The notes: generated by a model from the letters alone, not told the origin. Counted from the stretch's first letter, positions 37,456 through 46,259 are shown. The stretch is 64,000 nt of DNA from Shinella sp. XGS7 (GCF_020535565.1 NZ_CP084758.1:2679001-2743000), one strand, 5' to 3'. Numbers and translations are program-made.

Positions 37456-37872
37456 TCAGGACTGGCCCATCTGCAAGGTCTTGAGCAGCAGGTTCTTTGC
37501 CGTGCTCATGACCTCGACGTTGTTCTGGTAGGAGCGCGAGGCCGAGATCATGTTGACCATCTCCTCCACGCTGTTGACGTTGCTGTAGGTGACATAGCCT
37601 TCGGCATCGGCCTGCGGATGCTTGGGGTCGTGCACGCGGCGGCCCGGGCTCTGGTCTTCGGTGATCTGCGAGACCCGCACGCCGGCGGTGCCCAGGTTGT
37701 TGCCCGCACCCAGGAGGGCGGTCTGGAACACGGTCTGGCGCGCCTTGTAGGCCTGGCCGTCGGGGCCGGCCACGGTGTCGGCATTGGCCAGATTGCTGGC
37801 CACCACATTCAGGCGCTGGCTCTGGGCGCTGACGGCGCTGCCGGAGATGCCAAAGATCTGGAACATGGACAT
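37456..37872 (-). CDS. flgC: Flagellar proximal rod protein FlgC
   Basis: Proximal rod subunit of 138 residues, the usual length. MSMFQIFGISGSAVSAQSQR and the rod signature VVASNLANADTVAG are followed by VNSVEEMVNMISASRSYQNN at the C-terminus. The second codon pair offers a second ATG at 37866. It lies 30 bp downstream of flgB and 27 bp before flgD. Confidence 0.96.
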   Translation of the reverse strand: MSMFQIFGISGSAVSAQSQRLNVVASNLANADTVAGPDGQAYKARQTVFQTALLGAGNNLGTAGVRVSQITEDQSPGRRVHDPKHPQADAEGYVTYSNVNSVEEMVNMISASRSYQNNVEVMSTAKNLLLKTLQMGQS

Positions 37873-37902
37873 GGCGCGGGCTCCTGGATGAAATCAGGCC
37901 GA

Positions 37903-38316
37903 TCAGGCCGCGTTATGCGACTTCATCGCGTCCAGCGTGGTGCGCACGCTGCCATTGATGAAACGCAGCGTGGCCTCGTACTTGACGGTGTTGTCCACGA
38001 AGTTGGCGCGCTCGCGGTCCATGTCCACCGAATTGCTGTCCAGATTGGTCTGGGCGGCGGTGGAGTAGAGCTTCTCGCTGTCGCCGCGGGCGCCGGCCAG
38101 GGGCGCCATATGGCCGGCGCTGGTGGTGTTGAGCGCACCGGGAACGGCCGCCGTGCCCGTGGCTTCGCGCAGCGCCCGTGCAAAGTCCATGTCCCGGGCC
38201 TGGTAGCCCGGGGTGTCGGCATTGGCAATATTGCTGGCGAGCTGGCGCTGGCGCTCCGAGCGCAGGCTCAGGGCCTGTGCCTGGAAATTCAGTGCATCGG
38301 TCAGTCGGTTGATCAT
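37903..38316 (-). CDS. flgB: Flagellar proximal rod protein FlgB
   Basis: First rod subunit and first gene of the minus-strand flg operon. 137 residues from the ATG at 38316, with GGAGGG upstream. The open frame continues to 38388, but MINRLTDALNFQAQAL is the family's usual start. The rod motif LASNIANADTPGYQARDMDF and C-terminal MDRERANFVDNTVKYEATL are intact. The 146-bp gap to divergent flgA presumably holds both promoters; I found no sigma-28 or sigma-54 match there. Confidence 0.95.
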   Translation of the reverse strand: MINRLTDALNFQAQALSLRSERQRQLASNIANADTPGYQARDMDFARALREATGTAAVPGALNTTSAGHMAPLAGARGDSEKLYSTAAQTNLDSNSVDMDRERANFVDNTVKYEATLRFINGSVRTTLDAMKSHNAA

Positions 38317-38462
38317 GGTGCGAGCCCTCCGTACAGCGGTGGCAGCTTGGCGATTGAATGGGATTGTGTTGGGCAGGTCGGAAAACATGAGCGGGAAAAG
38401 CGTGGGCTTTGCTGCGCATTTCGGCCCTAAAGAAACAGGCGCCGGGCCCTAAAGTGGCTGCC

Positions 38463-39242
38463 ATGGATCAAAACGCCCAAGCTCCCGCCGGTGCCCCGCA
38501 GCACCGCCGACCGAGTCCGCGGCGCGCCCGGCTTGCCCTGGCGCTGCTGCTGACCGGTGGGGGGCTGGCTGCCCAGGCCCAGCAGGCCCAGGTGCTGGCG
38601 CCCGAGCTGCTGAGCCATGTGCAGCAGCTGGCGCTCTCCGGCGCCCGGGCCGGCGCGCCGGACGGGGCGAGGGTGGAGGTGCAGCTGGGCCAGCTTGATG
38701 CCCGCCTGCGCCTGGCCCCCTGCCGCCAGGTCCAGCCCTATCTGCCGCCCGGCCTGCGCATGTGGGGCAAGACCCGCATCGGCCTGCGCTGCCTGGACGG
38801 CGCCCAGGCCGGCAGCGGCGCGGCCCGCTGGAATGTGACCCTGCCGGTGCGCGTGCTGGTGCATGCCCGCGCCGTGGTGGCGGCCCAGGCTTTGCCGGCG
38901 GGCACGGTGCTGGCGCCCGAGCTGCTGCAGACCGCCGAGGTCGATATCGCCGGTGAGGGCGGCCAGGTCTTCATGGAGATTGCCGCCCTGGAAGGGCGCA
39001 GCCTGCAGCACCCCCTGACGCCCGGCGAGGCGGTGCGCAGCACCGATCTCAAGGCCCGGCGCTGGTTTGCCGTGGGCGAGCGGGTGCAGGTGCTGGCCAG
39101 CGGGCCGGGTTATGCCATCAGTGGCGAGGCCCAGGCCCTGGAGCCCGGTCTGGAAGGCCAGGAGGTGCGTGTTCGCTTTGAGAACGGACGCACCGTCACG
39201 GGGCGCGCCGTGGGCGAGCGCCGGGTGGAGGTGTTCCTGTGA
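38463..39242 (+). CDS. flgA: Flagellar P-ring assembly chaperone FlgA
   Basis: Periplasmic chaperone for FlgI. 259 residues from the ATG at 38463: a basic N-terminus (HRRPSPRRARLALALLL), a signal peptide ending near AAQAQ (about residue 40), and a C-terminal SAF domain (about 130-195; VLVHARAVVAAQALPAGTVL) followed by the FlgA terminal domain (VRFENGRTVTGRAVGERRVE split here by reading). It is transcribed divergently from flgB and precedes flgM by 102 bp. A longer frame from 38409 has no support. Confidence 0.93.
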   Translation: MDQNAQAPAGAPQHRRPSPRRARLALALLLTGGGLAAQAQQAQVLAPELLSHVQQLALSGARAGAPDGARVEVQLGQLDARLRLAPCRQVQPYLPPGLRMWGKTRIGLRCLDGAQAGSGAARWNVTLPVRVLVHARAVVAAQALPAGTVLAPELLQTAEVDIAGEGGQVFMEIAALEGRSLQHPLTPGEAVRSTDLKARRWFAVGERVQVLASGPGYAISGEAQALEPGLEGQEVRVRFENGRTVTGRAVGERRVEVFL

Positions 39243-39267
39243 ACCCCCTCACTTCCGTGGAATTGTC

Positions 39268-39294
39268 TAAAGTCCCGGCGCAACGGGTCGATAC
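39268..39294 (+). promoter_or_regulatory. Sigma-28 (FliA) promoter of flgM-flgN
   Basis: TAAAGTCC (39268-39275), 11-nt spacer, GTCGATAC (39287-39294). The -35 starts with the consensus TAAAGT and the -10 keeps CGATA. It is 50 bp upstream of flgM, giving FliA control over its own anti-sigma factor, as in enteric bacteria. Confidence 0.82.
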
Positions 39295-39344
39295 ACCGAG
39301 CAACCTGGACGGTTTTCGGACCGGCCCGAGCTTTGGAGATCAAC

Positions 39345-39668
39345 ATGAAAATCGGTAACAGCCCCGAAAAGATGGCCTCGACGCCAGTCGGGACCAACGG
39401 TGCCGCCGACGCTGCCCGCCCAGGCGCCAAGCCGGCTGCCAGCACGGCCGCCGGCAAGGGCCCCGAGGCCAGCGCCCAGATCAATCTGTCCAGCACGGCC
39501 AACGCCATGCTGTCCGGTGTGCCGGGCGACGGCAGCTTCGACGCCGAGAAGGTGGGCCGCATCTCGCAAGCCATCTCCGAAGGGCGTTTCAGCATCAATG
39601 CCGACGCGATCGCCGACAAGCTGATCGCCAACGCGCAAGAAATGCTGTCGCGCGCCGCGCCGCACTGA
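39345..39668 (+). CDS. flgM: Anti-sigma-28 factor FlgM
   Basis: Binds and blocks FliA until it is exported through the finished hook. 107 residues: a disordered Ala/Pro/Gly-rich N-terminal half and the FliA-binding C-terminal helices (about 60-105: DAEKVGRISQAISEGRFSI, DAIADKLIANAQEML). The start is the ATG at 39345, six nt after GGAG; the upstream TTG at 39333 overlaps that site. It has its own sigma-28 promoter and is followed by flgN after 81 bp. Confidence 0.93.
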   Translation: MKIGNSPEKMASTPVGTNGAADAARPGAKPAASTAAGKGPEASAQINLSSTANAMLSGVPGDGSFDAEKVGRISQAISEGRFSINADAIADKLIANAQEMLSRAAPH

Positions 39669-39749
39669 GTCACAGCACCGGCCCTGCCGGACTGAGCCCC
39701 AGAACCTCCCATCAGCCGAACGAGATCAACGCCTGCGGCGGATACCGTT

Positions 39750-40163
39750 ATGCACGCCTTGCCCCCCATCGACACGAATCAAGCGCCCGACGCGGCCCTG
39801 GGCCAGGCCCTGGAGCAGCCGCTGCTGGCCGTGGAAAGCTGCCTGAACCTGCTGGGCGAGGCCTTGCTGCGTCGTGACAGCCAGGCCATCGAGCTGCATG
39901 CCAGCGCCCTGCATCAGGCCCTGGCCGAGGCCATCGCCATGTTCAGCGAAGCGGCCCGGGCCGGCCAGGTGCCCCCCAGCCTGCGCAACCGCCTGGTCCA
40001 GGCCGGCGGCCGCGTGGCCGCTCAGCGCGAGTCCCTGGCCCGGGCTACCGCGGCCCTGGACCGCGCCATCGATGTGCTGATGCCCGGCGAGGCCACGGGC
40101 CTGTATTCCGCCCTGGGCAAGAGCGAGCGCAAGAGCCTGGGCGGCGGGTCCTACCAGGCCTGA
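39750..40163 (+). CDS. flgN: Flagellar export chaperone FlgN
   Basis: Chaperone for FlgK and FlgL, which are encoded at 27838-31058. 137 residues, entirely helical with Leu/Ala heptads, and the family start pattern (LEQPLLAVESCLNLLGEALL) plus the C-terminal LYSALGKSERKSLGGGSYQA tail. Weak sequence conservation is normal for FlgN; the assignment leans on its position after flgM. Followed by a strong terminator. Confidence 0.85.
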   Translation: MHALPPIDTNQAPDAALGQALEQPLLAVESCLNLLGEALLRRDSQAIELHASALHQALAEAIAMFSEAARAGQVPPSLRNRLVQAGGRVAAQRESLARATAALDRAIDVLMPGEATGLYSALGKSERKSLGGGSYQA

Positions 40164-40186
40164 TTCCCCGTTCCTCTCCCTGCAAC

Positions 40187-40211
40187 AAAGCCACCCTCGG
40201 GTGGCTTTTTT
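40187..40211 (+). terminator. Rho-independent terminator after flgN
   Basis: AAAGCCACC-ctcg-GGTGGCTTT (40187-40208) followed by a T-run (CTTTTTTG). It could also serve the convergent DUF1841 gene, since the other strand also has an A/T-rich flank. Confidence 0.9.
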
Positions 40212-40232
40212 GCGTCTGTCTTTCTTGCGTCG

Positions 40233-40664
40233 TCAGCTGGTGGCCTTGCGGCGCACGCAGTCCAGATAGGCGTGGCCGTCGGGCGGCAGGCCGCTGCGCT
40301 GCGAGGCCCAGATCATCTCGCCCAGGCAATCCATGGCCGCATGCTGGGCCTCATGGGCCGAGTTGCGCCGGGCGGCCAGCAGGTCCAGGGCCTGACGGAT
40401 GCCCGTGGGCTGGTCGATGGAGTGCTGCTCGCTGATGGTCAGGTGCATGGACAGGTGCAGAAAGGGATTGGTGCGGCCTTCCTCCACCGTGTAGACGGCG
40501 TTGACCGCGGCCTCCTCGTCGGCCAGCTCGGCGTGGTACTCCGGATGCTCGTCAATCCAGCGGGCGGCCAGGGCTTCCATGGGGATCAGGGGGCTGCCAT
40601 CACGCAGCTTGCGGTAGGTGGCGCAGAAGAAGCGGCGCACCTCGATTTGGGAGGGGGCGAACAT
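40233..40664 (-). CDS. DUF1841 family protein
   Basis: A 143-residue soluble protein. It starts MFAPSQIEVRRFFCATYRKL and has ARWIDEHPEYHAELAD and NPFLHLSMHLTISEQHSIDQ, the conserved DUF1841 pattern found across betaproteobacteria. The His-rich LHLSMHLTISEQHS segment may bind a metal, but function is unknown. It ends 22 bp from the flgN terminator and lies 45 bp upstream of kefC's end on the same strand. Confidence 0.85.
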   Translation of the reverse strand: MFAPSQIEVRRFFCATYRKLRDGSPLIPMEALAARWIDEHPEYHAELADEEAAVNAVYTVEEGRTNPFLHLSMHLTISEQHSIDQPTGIRQALDLLAARRNSAHEAQHAAMDCLGEMIWASQRSGLPPDGHAYLDCVRRKATS

Positions 40665-40709
40665 GGCCCGATTGTCGCAGCCCCGCCCTGCGCGCGCCGC
40701 CGGCTGTGC

Positions 40710-42566
40710 TCAAGACCCCGCCGGGCCGCCCGTCTCGCCGGGGGGCGTGGCCGCCGGGCTGTTCCAGGAATGCGGGGCGCGGCGTCGCGCCTGGCGCTCC
40801 TGGGCCAGCAGCTCCTCCAGCTGCTGGCGGCCGTTGCGCGTGATCTCGAAGACCTTGGCCGGATCGTGGCGGTGGTGGATCAGGCGCTCGATCTGCTCCA
40901 GGCTGTGGTGGCGGAAGCGCCAGGCCAGCTTGCGCGCCTCGTGCGGCTGCAGGCCCAGCAGCTCCAGCACGCTGCGCGCGCTCATCAGGGCCGAGTCCAG
41001 GGTCTCGCGCTCGATCAGGCTGACGCCGCGCTCGCGCAGATCGAAGTAATGCTGCAGATTGCGGGCCCGGGCCACGACCTGCAGCTGCGGGAAGTGTTCG
41101 CGCGCTAGGCTGGCGATCTCCAGGCTGTGGCCCACATCGTCCACTGCGATCACCAGGATGCGCGCCTGTTCGGCCCCGGCGGTGCGCAGCAGGTCCAGGC
41201 GCGTGGCGTCACCAAAGAAGACCCGCCAGCCAAAGCGCCGCAGCAGGGCCACGGCCTCGGCATCATGGTCCAGCACCGTGGCCTCGAAGCCGTTGGCAAA
41301 GAGCAGGCGACCCACGATCTGGCCGTAGCGGCCGAAGCCCGCGATGATGATGGGCGCCTGCTGCGGATTGCGCAGCTGGGCCTCCTCGGGCGCACTGCGG
41401 CGCGCCAGCTGGGAGGCCAGCAGGCGGTCGCTGGCCAGCAGCAGGGCGGGGGTGCAGGCCAGGGACAGCGCCACGGCCGCCACCAGGGCCGAGTTCTGGC
41501 CGGCCGTGATCAGGCCGGCCTGCTGGGCCAGCTGGAAGACCACGAAGCCGAACTCGCCCCCCTGGGCCAACAGCAGCACGAAGACCGGCCGCTCGGGCCC
41601 CGGTATCTTCATCCAGCGCGCCATCAGGCTCAGCAGGGCGGCCTTGCAGCCCAGCAGGGCCAGCAGCAGGCCCAGCACCAGCAGGGGTTGCTCCACCAGC
41701 ACCCGCAGGTCCAGCCCCATGCCCACGGCCATGAAGAACAGGCCGAGCAGGATACCGCGGAAAGGCTCGACATCGGCCTGCAACTCGTGGCGGTAGGAGG
41801 AATCGGCCAGCAGCACGCCGGCCAGGAACGCGCCCAGGGCGGCCGACAGCCCCACCGCATGCATCAGGCTGGCCGTGCCCAGCACCAGGAGCAGGGCGGC
41901 GGCGGTGAAGATCTCGGGCGTGCGGCTGCGCGCGATCCAGCGCAGCAGCGGGCCCAGGGCCAGGCGCCCGGCCAGGCCGATGGCCAGCATGGCGCCCAGG
42001 GCCTTGAGCACGCCGGTCGTGCCGCCGCCGGTGCTCGCGGCATCGCTGAGCGCCACCAGGGGAATCAGGGAGAGCACGGGAATCGCCGCGATGTCCTGCA
42101 GCAGGGCCACACTGAGCACGCTCTGGCCGGCCGTGGTGGGCCCCAGATTGCGCTCTGCCAGCACCGCCAGGGCCACCGCGGTGGAGGACATGGCCAGGCC
42201 CAGGCTCACCACGAGGGCCAGGCGCCAGGGCTGGTTCAGCAGCAGGGCCAGGCCCATCAGCAGGGCGGCCGAGCCCAGCAGCTGCAGGCTGCCCCAGCCG
42301 AACACGGCGCGGCGCATGGACCAGAGCCGGCGCGGCTCCAGCTCCAGGCCCACCAGGAACATCATCAGCACCACGCCGAACTCGGCCAGCTCCAGGATGG
42401 TGTCGGGCTTGTTCACCAGGCCCAGCACGGCCGGGCCGATCAGCACCCCGGCCACCAGATAGCCCAGGATGGAGCCCAGACGCAGGGCGCGTGCCAGGGG
42501 CACGGCCAGCACCGCCGCGGCCAGGAAGACCAGGGGCAGGTGCAGGGGATTGCCGTGCGCTTCCAT
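40710..42566 (-). CDS. KefC-type potassium/proton antiporter (CPA2 family)
   Basis: Inner-membrane K+ efflux/H+ antiporter of the glutathione-gated type. 618 residues from the ATG at 42566. About 12-13 TM helices occupy residues 5-385 (e.g. FGVVLMMFLVGLELEP). A cytoplasmic RCK/TrkA-N NAD-binding domain follows (about 410-530: IIIAGFGRYGQIVGRLL with GxGxxG, and LDHDAEAV). The start overlaps the stop of the quinone-reductase-like gene by 1 nt (TGATG), matching the KefF-KefC pairing. The longer frame upstream is a shadow. Confidence 0.9.
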   Translation of the reverse strand: MEAHGNPLHLPLVFLAAAVLAVPLARALRLGSILGYLVAGVLIGPAVLGLVNKPDTILELAEFGVVLMMFLVGLELEPRRLWSMRRAVFGWGSLQLLGSAALLMGLALLLNQPWRLALVVSLGLAMSSTAVALAVLAERNLGPTTAGQSVLSVALLQDIAAIPVLSLIPLVALSDAASTGGGTTGVLKALGAMLAIGLAGRLALGPLLRWIARSRTPEIFTAAALLLVLGTASLMHAVGLSAALGAFLAGVLLADSSYRHELQADVEPFRGILLGLFFMAVGMGLDLRVLVEQPLLVLGLLLALLGCKAALLSLMARWMKIPGPERPVFVLLLAQGGEFGFVVFQLAQQAGLITAGQNSALVAAVALSLACTPALLLASDRLLASQLARRSAPEEAQLRNPQQAPIIIAGFGRYGQIVGRLLFANGFEATVLDHDAEAVALLRRFGWRVFFGDATRLDLLRTAGAEQARILVIAVDDVGHSLEIASLAREHFPQLQVVARARNLQHYFDLRERGVSLIERETLDSALMSARSVLELLGLQPHEARKLAWRFRHHSLEQIERLIHHRHDPAKVFEITRNGRQQLEELLAQERQARRRAPHSWNSPAATPPGETGGPAGS

Positions 42567-43192
42567 CACAAGCTCCCCACGGGGCTGAAGAGGGGCGGGC
42601 GCGCATCCAGCGGCACCTCGGGGGTGTCGCCACGGGGGGCGGGCGGGCACCAGGCGGGGTAGCTGCGCAGGCGCTCGATGAAGCCGCGCACATGCTGCTG
42701 CACCTCGGCCTCGCTGGCGCGGTGGGCGCCATGCAGCACCCAGGGCGGCAGCCAGCGCATGCCGCACAGGCGGGCCGTCTGGGCCTGGGGCAGCAGGAAG
42801 GCGTCCAGGCTGTGTTCGTTATGGCCGGCGGGTGTGTAGGAGGCGGCGCTGCCGCCGGTGGAGCTCAGCAGCCAGAGGTCCTTGCCCTGCAAGGCCTGAC
42901 CCCCGGGCCCATAGGCCCAGCCGAAGCCCAGCACCTCGTCCACCCAGAGCTTGAGCAGGGCGGGCATGCCGTACCAGTGCAGCGGGTGCAGCCAGATCAG
43001 CAGGCGCGCCTGGGCCAGGGCCTGCTGCTCGGCCTCCACATCGATGTGGTAGTCGGGATAGAGGGCATAGAGGTCGCGGGTCTGCAGATGGCCGGGGCCG
43101 TGGGAGGCGGCGCGGGCCGCCTGCAGCAGTTGCTGACTGATGTGGGACTGGGCCAGATCGGGGTGGGCACACAGGAGGAGGATGTCGGCCAT
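42566..43192 (-). CDS. KefF-like NAD(P)H oxidoreductase
   Basis: Flavodoxin-fold quinone reductase, probably the cytoplasmic activator of the antiporter encoded next. 208 residues from the ATG at 43192. Key features are ILLLCAHPDLAQSHISQQLL (flavin phosphate loop), HPLHWYGMPALLKLWVDEVL and the glycine-rich LLSSTGGSAASYTPAGHN. Coupled to the kefC-like gene by 1-nt overlap. Its C-terminal Pro-rich tail (about 185-208) is unconserved. MdaB-like enzymes are the alternative; context favours KefF. Confidence 0.86.
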   Translation of the reverse strand: MADILLLCAHPDLAQSHISQQLLQAARAASHGPGHLQTRDLYALYPDYHIDVEAEQQALAQARLLIWLHPLHWYGMPALLKLWVDEVLGFGWAYGPGGQALQGKDLWLLSSTGGSAASYTPAGHNEHSLDAFLLPQAQTARLCGMRWLPPWVLHGAHRASEAEVQQHVRGFIERLRSYPAWCPPAPRGDTPEVPLDARPPLFSPVGSL

Positions 43193-43274
43193 GGGCGCTA
43201 GCGTAACCGCTGCGGGCCCGGCTACCATGGCGGCGCTTTAGAGCAGACCGCTAGCACAACGAGGAGGCTCCAGC

Positions 43275-43907
43275 ATGCCCGTGATCATGGTCGCCAATCC
43301 CAAGGGCGGGGTCGGCAAGTCCACCCTGGCCACCAATATCGCCGGCTATCTGGCCCGCCAGGGCCACGCCGTGATGCTGGGCGACCTGGATGTGCAGCAG
43401 TCCTCGCGCCAGTGGCTGGCGCAGCGCGCGCCGGGCCTGCCGCCGATACAGAGCTGGGAGCTCAGCAAGGCCGAGGGCAAGACCCTGGCCAAGCCGCCCA
43501 AGGGCGTGAGTCATGTGGTGCTGGACACGCCGGCCGGCCTGCATGGCAAGCGCCTGGAGGCCGGCGTTGCCCTGGCCGACCGCCTGCTGATTCCCCTGCA
43601 ACCCAGCCTGTTTGACATCCAGGCGACATACAGCTTTCTGCAGAGCCTGCAAGATCTGCGCGGTCAGAGCGGGCGCGGCCCGGCCCTGGCCTTGGTGGGC
43701 ATGCGCGCCCGGGAGGGCACCTTGTCGTCGCAGCAGCTGCAGCAGTTCGTGCAGGGCCTGGACGTGCCGGTGCTGGGTCTGCTGCGCGACACCCAGAACT
43801 ATGTGCAACTCGCGGCCCGCGGTCTGACGCTGTGGGACGTGGCCCCGGGGCGTGTCGAGCGCGATCTGGCGCAGTGGCAGTCCCTGCTGGCCTGGCTGGA
43901 TGCTTAG
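43275..43907 (+). CDS. ParA-family ATPase
   Basis: A 210-residue MinD/ParA-type ATPase. Deviant Walker A at residues 9-17 (PKGGVGKST), switch strand GDLDVQQSSRQW, and Walker B-like HVVLDTPAG. It lacks an N-terminal helix-turn-helix and has no parB neighbour, so it is not the chromosome partition ParA; short ParA-like proteins of this kind position other cargos. It has a GAGGAGG-type ribosome site. The next gene starts 7 nt after its stop. Confidence 0.88.
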   Translation: MPVIMVANPKGGVGKSTLATNIAGYLARQGHAVMLGDLDVQQSSRQWLAQRAPGLPPIQSWELSKAEGKTLAKPPKGVSHVVLDTPAGLHGKRLEAGVALADRLLIPLQPSLFDIQATYSFLQSLQDLRGQSGRGPALALVGMRAREGTLSSQQLQQFVQGLDVPVLGLLRDTQNYVQLAARGLTLWDVAPGRVERDLAQWQSLLAWLDA

Positions 43908-43914
43908 GGAGAAC

Positions 43915-44367
43915 ATGCGAAGCTTTGAACGCCTGGAAGAGCTCATCCCCCTGGTGGGGCAGGAGATCGGCTGCAGCGACTGGCTGCTGGTGGACCAGGC
44001 GCGTATCACGCGCTTTGCCGAGGCCACCGAAGACCGGCAGTGGATCCATCTGGACGCCGAGCGCGCCGCGGCCGGCCCTTATGGCGCCACCATCGCCCAC
44101 GGCTTTCTGACCCTGAGCCTGCTGCCGGCCTTCTTCGAGAGCGGCTTCGCCATCACCCAGACCCGCATGGGCCTGAACTACGGCCTGAACCGGGTGCGCT
44201 TTCCCGCCCCGGTGCCCGCGGGCAGCCGGCTGCGCGGGCGCTTTCGCCTGCTGGCCTATGAGCCGCTGGAGGGCGGGGCCCAGCTGACGGTGGAGGTGAC
44301 GGTGGAGCGCGAGGGCGGCGACAAGCCGGTCTGCGTGGCCGAATCCCTGACGCGGCGCTATCGCTGA
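43915..44367 (+). CDS. MaoC-like (hot-dog fold) hydratase
   Basis: A 150-residue protein from the ATG at 43915 (AGGGAG seven nt upstream). The central ITRFAEATEDRQWIHLD and GATIAHGFLTLSLL contain the hydratase motif with catalytic Asp and His of R-specific enoyl-CoA hydratases (PhaJ/MaoC/NodN). Substrate is probably an acyl-CoA. It lies 7 nt after the ParA-like gene, an unexpected partner. The longer open frame from 43852 overlaps parA and is not used. Confidence 0.88.
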   Translation: MRSFERLEELIPLVGQEIGCSDWLLVDQARITRFAEATEDRQWIHLDAERAAAGPYGATIAHGFLTLSLLPAFFESGFAITQTRMGLNYGLNRVRFPAPVPAGSRLRGRFRLLAYEPLEGGAQLTVEVTVEREGGDKPVCVAESLTRRYR

Positions 44368-44539
44368 GCCTGCTGGTCGGCTCGGGATAGAAGTATCAGA
44401 GTTTGCATTTCGAACATTTTTCGCTGGATATCACCCATGAGGGGTGTGCCGGCGGGCGAAGCGCTCTTCTATGATCCGCCCCGGTAACCATGCACAGAAC
44501 CGCGCATTTCGCTTCATCACAAGACAAGAAGGGCCGAGC

Positions 44540-45274
44540 ATGAAAGTACTGCTCATTGATGATCACCCGCTGATCCTGTCGGCCCTGCAGACCGTCATCG
44601 AAGGCCTGGGCGACAACGTCCAGGTGATCGGTGCGGACAGTGCCGCCGCCGCGCGCCGCACCCTCAAGGAACAAGAGGATTTCGACCTGGTGCTGCTGGA
44701 TCTGCAGCTGGGCGATGCCAGTGGCTTCGATGTGCTGGACGAGTTCCGCGCCGCTTACCCGGCCCTGCCCGTGGTGGTGATTTCGGCCTCGGACCGCGCC
44801 AGCGATGTGATCCGCGCCATCGACCAGGGCGCCATGGGTTTTGTGCCCAAGCGCAGCAGCACCGAGATGCTGTCCCAGGCGCTCAAGCTGGTGATGTCGG
44901 GCGGCATCTATGTGCCGCCCATGAGCCTGGGGCATGAGGTGCCGCCGGAGCCGGTGCCCACCGTGGGCGGCAATCCGCGCCTGCAGCAGATCCAGCAGGC
45001 GGCCAGCGCGCCGGGCTTCCAGACCCCGGGCAGCCTGGACGGCCTGTCCCTGACCCCGCGCCAGACCGATGTGCTGGCCCTGCTGCTGCAAGGCAAGCCC
45101 AACAAGATCATCGCCCGCGAGCTGGGCGTGTCGGTGGAGACCATCAAGGACCATGTGGCCGCGGTGCTCAAGGCCCTGGGCGTGAGCTCGCGCACCCAGG
45201 CCGTGCTGGCCGTGGGCCAGATGCTGCAGCGCCAGCCGGACGCGCAGTTCTCCACCTGGCGCTCGCCGGCCTGA
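44540..45274 (+). CDS. LuxR/NarL-type response regulator
   Basis: Two-component transcription factor of 244 residues: REC (about 1-120; DDHP at 7-10, phospho-Asp54 in LVLLDLQLG) and a C-terminal LuxR helix-turn-helix (about 170-232; LTPRQTDVLALLLQGKPNKII, SVETIKDHVAAVLKALG). A long linker (125-168) joins them. No kinase is adjacent. The 172-bp leader is AT-rich for this genome, with a candidate promoter TTGCAT-N18-GATATC near 44403-44432. It ends in a strong terminator. Confidence 0.9.
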   Translation: MKVLLIDDHPLILSALQTVIEGLGDNVQVIGADSAAAARRTLKEQEDFDLVLLDLQLGDASGFDVLDEFRAAYPALPVVVISASDRASDVIRAIDQGAMGFVPKRSSTEMLSQALKLVMSGGIYVPPMSLGHEVPPEPVPTVGGNPRLQQIQQAASAPGFQTPGSLDGLSLTPRQTDVLALLLQGKPNKIIARELGVSVETIKDHVAAVLKALGVSSRTQAVLAVGQMLQRQPDAQFSTWRSPA

Positions 45275-45296
45275 GCGCCCGAGTTCCCGCAAGCAA

Positions 45297-45333
45297 AAAG
45301 CCCGAGGCACCGGCCGGTTCCTCGGGCTTTGCC
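45297..45333. terminator. Bidirectional terminator between the LuxR gene and scpA
   Basis: AAAGCCCGAGG (45297-45307), 12-nt loop, CCTCGGGCTTT (45320-45330). An 11-bp perfect stem flanked by A and T runs, between two convergent genes. Confidence 0.9.
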
Positions 45334-45359
45334 CTTTGAGGGGGGGGGGAGGCTGCGGC

Positions 45360-46220
45360 TCAGCTGGGCGCGTAGGCCAGGCGCACGTAGATGGGGGCGA
45401 AGGCCTCGGCCTGGGTGATCTCGAGCAGGCGCTCGCGCGCCAGCTCCAGCATGGCGATGAAGGTCACCACCAGGACCTGGGGGCCGCGGTCCACCTCGAA
45501 CAGGTCTTCGAAGAGCGCGAAGCGCTGGCCCTGCAGGCGGCGCAGCACGATGCTCATGTGCTCCCGCACCGAGAGTTGTTCCCGGCTGATCTTGTGGTGC
45601 TGCTTGAGATTGGCGCGCTTGAGGATGTCCAGCCAGGCCTGGCGCAGATCATCCACCTCCACATCGGGGAAGCGCGGCGTGAGCGACTGCTCGATATGGA
45701 TCTGGGCCCGCAGAAAGTCGCGGCCCAGCACGGGCAGGGCATCCAGGCGCGCGGCGGCCAGCTTGATCTGCTCATACTCCAGCAGGCGGCGCACCAGCTC
45801 GGCGCGCGGATCCTCGGGCTCGCTGCCGTCCTCGGTCTTCTTGGGCGGCAGCAGCATGCGCGACTTGATCTCGATCAGCATGGCCGCCATCAGCAGGTAC
45901 TCGCTGGCCAGCTCGAGATTGGTGGAGCGGATCTGCTCCACATAGCTGAGGTACTGGCGGGTCACGTCCGCCAGCGGGATGTCCAGGATGTTGAAGTTCT
46001 GCCGCCGGATCAGATAGAGCAGCAGGTCCAGCGGGCCCTGGAAGGCCTCCAGAAACACCTCCAGCGCCTCGGGCGGGATGTAGAGGTCCTGGGGCAGGGT
46101 GAAGAGCGGCTCGCCGTAGAGGCGGGCCACGGCCACGCCGTCCACGGTGTGCGGCAGCACGGCAGCCGCCTCACCGGACTCGGGAGGCAGCTCGGGCGCC
46201 AGCAGGGCGGGATCGCTCAC
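45360..46220 (-). CDS. scpA: Segregation and condensation protein A
   Basis: Kleisin subunit of the SMC-ScpAB condensin. 286 residues with a GTG start. An unconserved N-terminal 45 residues precede the core FQGPLDLLLYLIRRQNFNIL and SEYLLMAAMLIEIKSRMLLP. The C-terminal winged-helix binds the SMC head (FIAMLELARERLLEITQAEAF). No scpB neighbour is seen. It is 39 bp downstream of the DUF3460 gene. Confidence 0.93.
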   Translation of the reverse strand: MSDPALLAPELPPESGEAAAVLPHTVDGVAVARLYGEPLFTLPQDLYIPPEALEVFLEAFQGPLDLLLYLIRRQNFNILDIPLADVTRQYLSYVEQIRSTNLELASEYLLMAAMLIEIKSRMLLPPKKTEDGSEPEDPRAELVRRLLEYEQIKLAAARLDALPVLGRDFLRAQIHIEQSLTPRFPDVEVDDLRQAWLDILKRANLKQHHKISREQLSVREHMSIVLRRLQGQRFALFEDLFEVDRGPQVLVVTFIAMLELARERLLEITQAEAFAPIYVRLAYAPS

Positions 46221-46259
46221 GCGGTGGGGTCCGCTGGGCAGGTCCGCAAGGCCCGGGGC

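Noticed and set aside
43275-43907. The ParA-like gene as part of a plasmid or chromosome partition system
   Set aside because: No parB or parS-like repeats nearby, no helix-turn-helix, and a MaoC gene follows instead.
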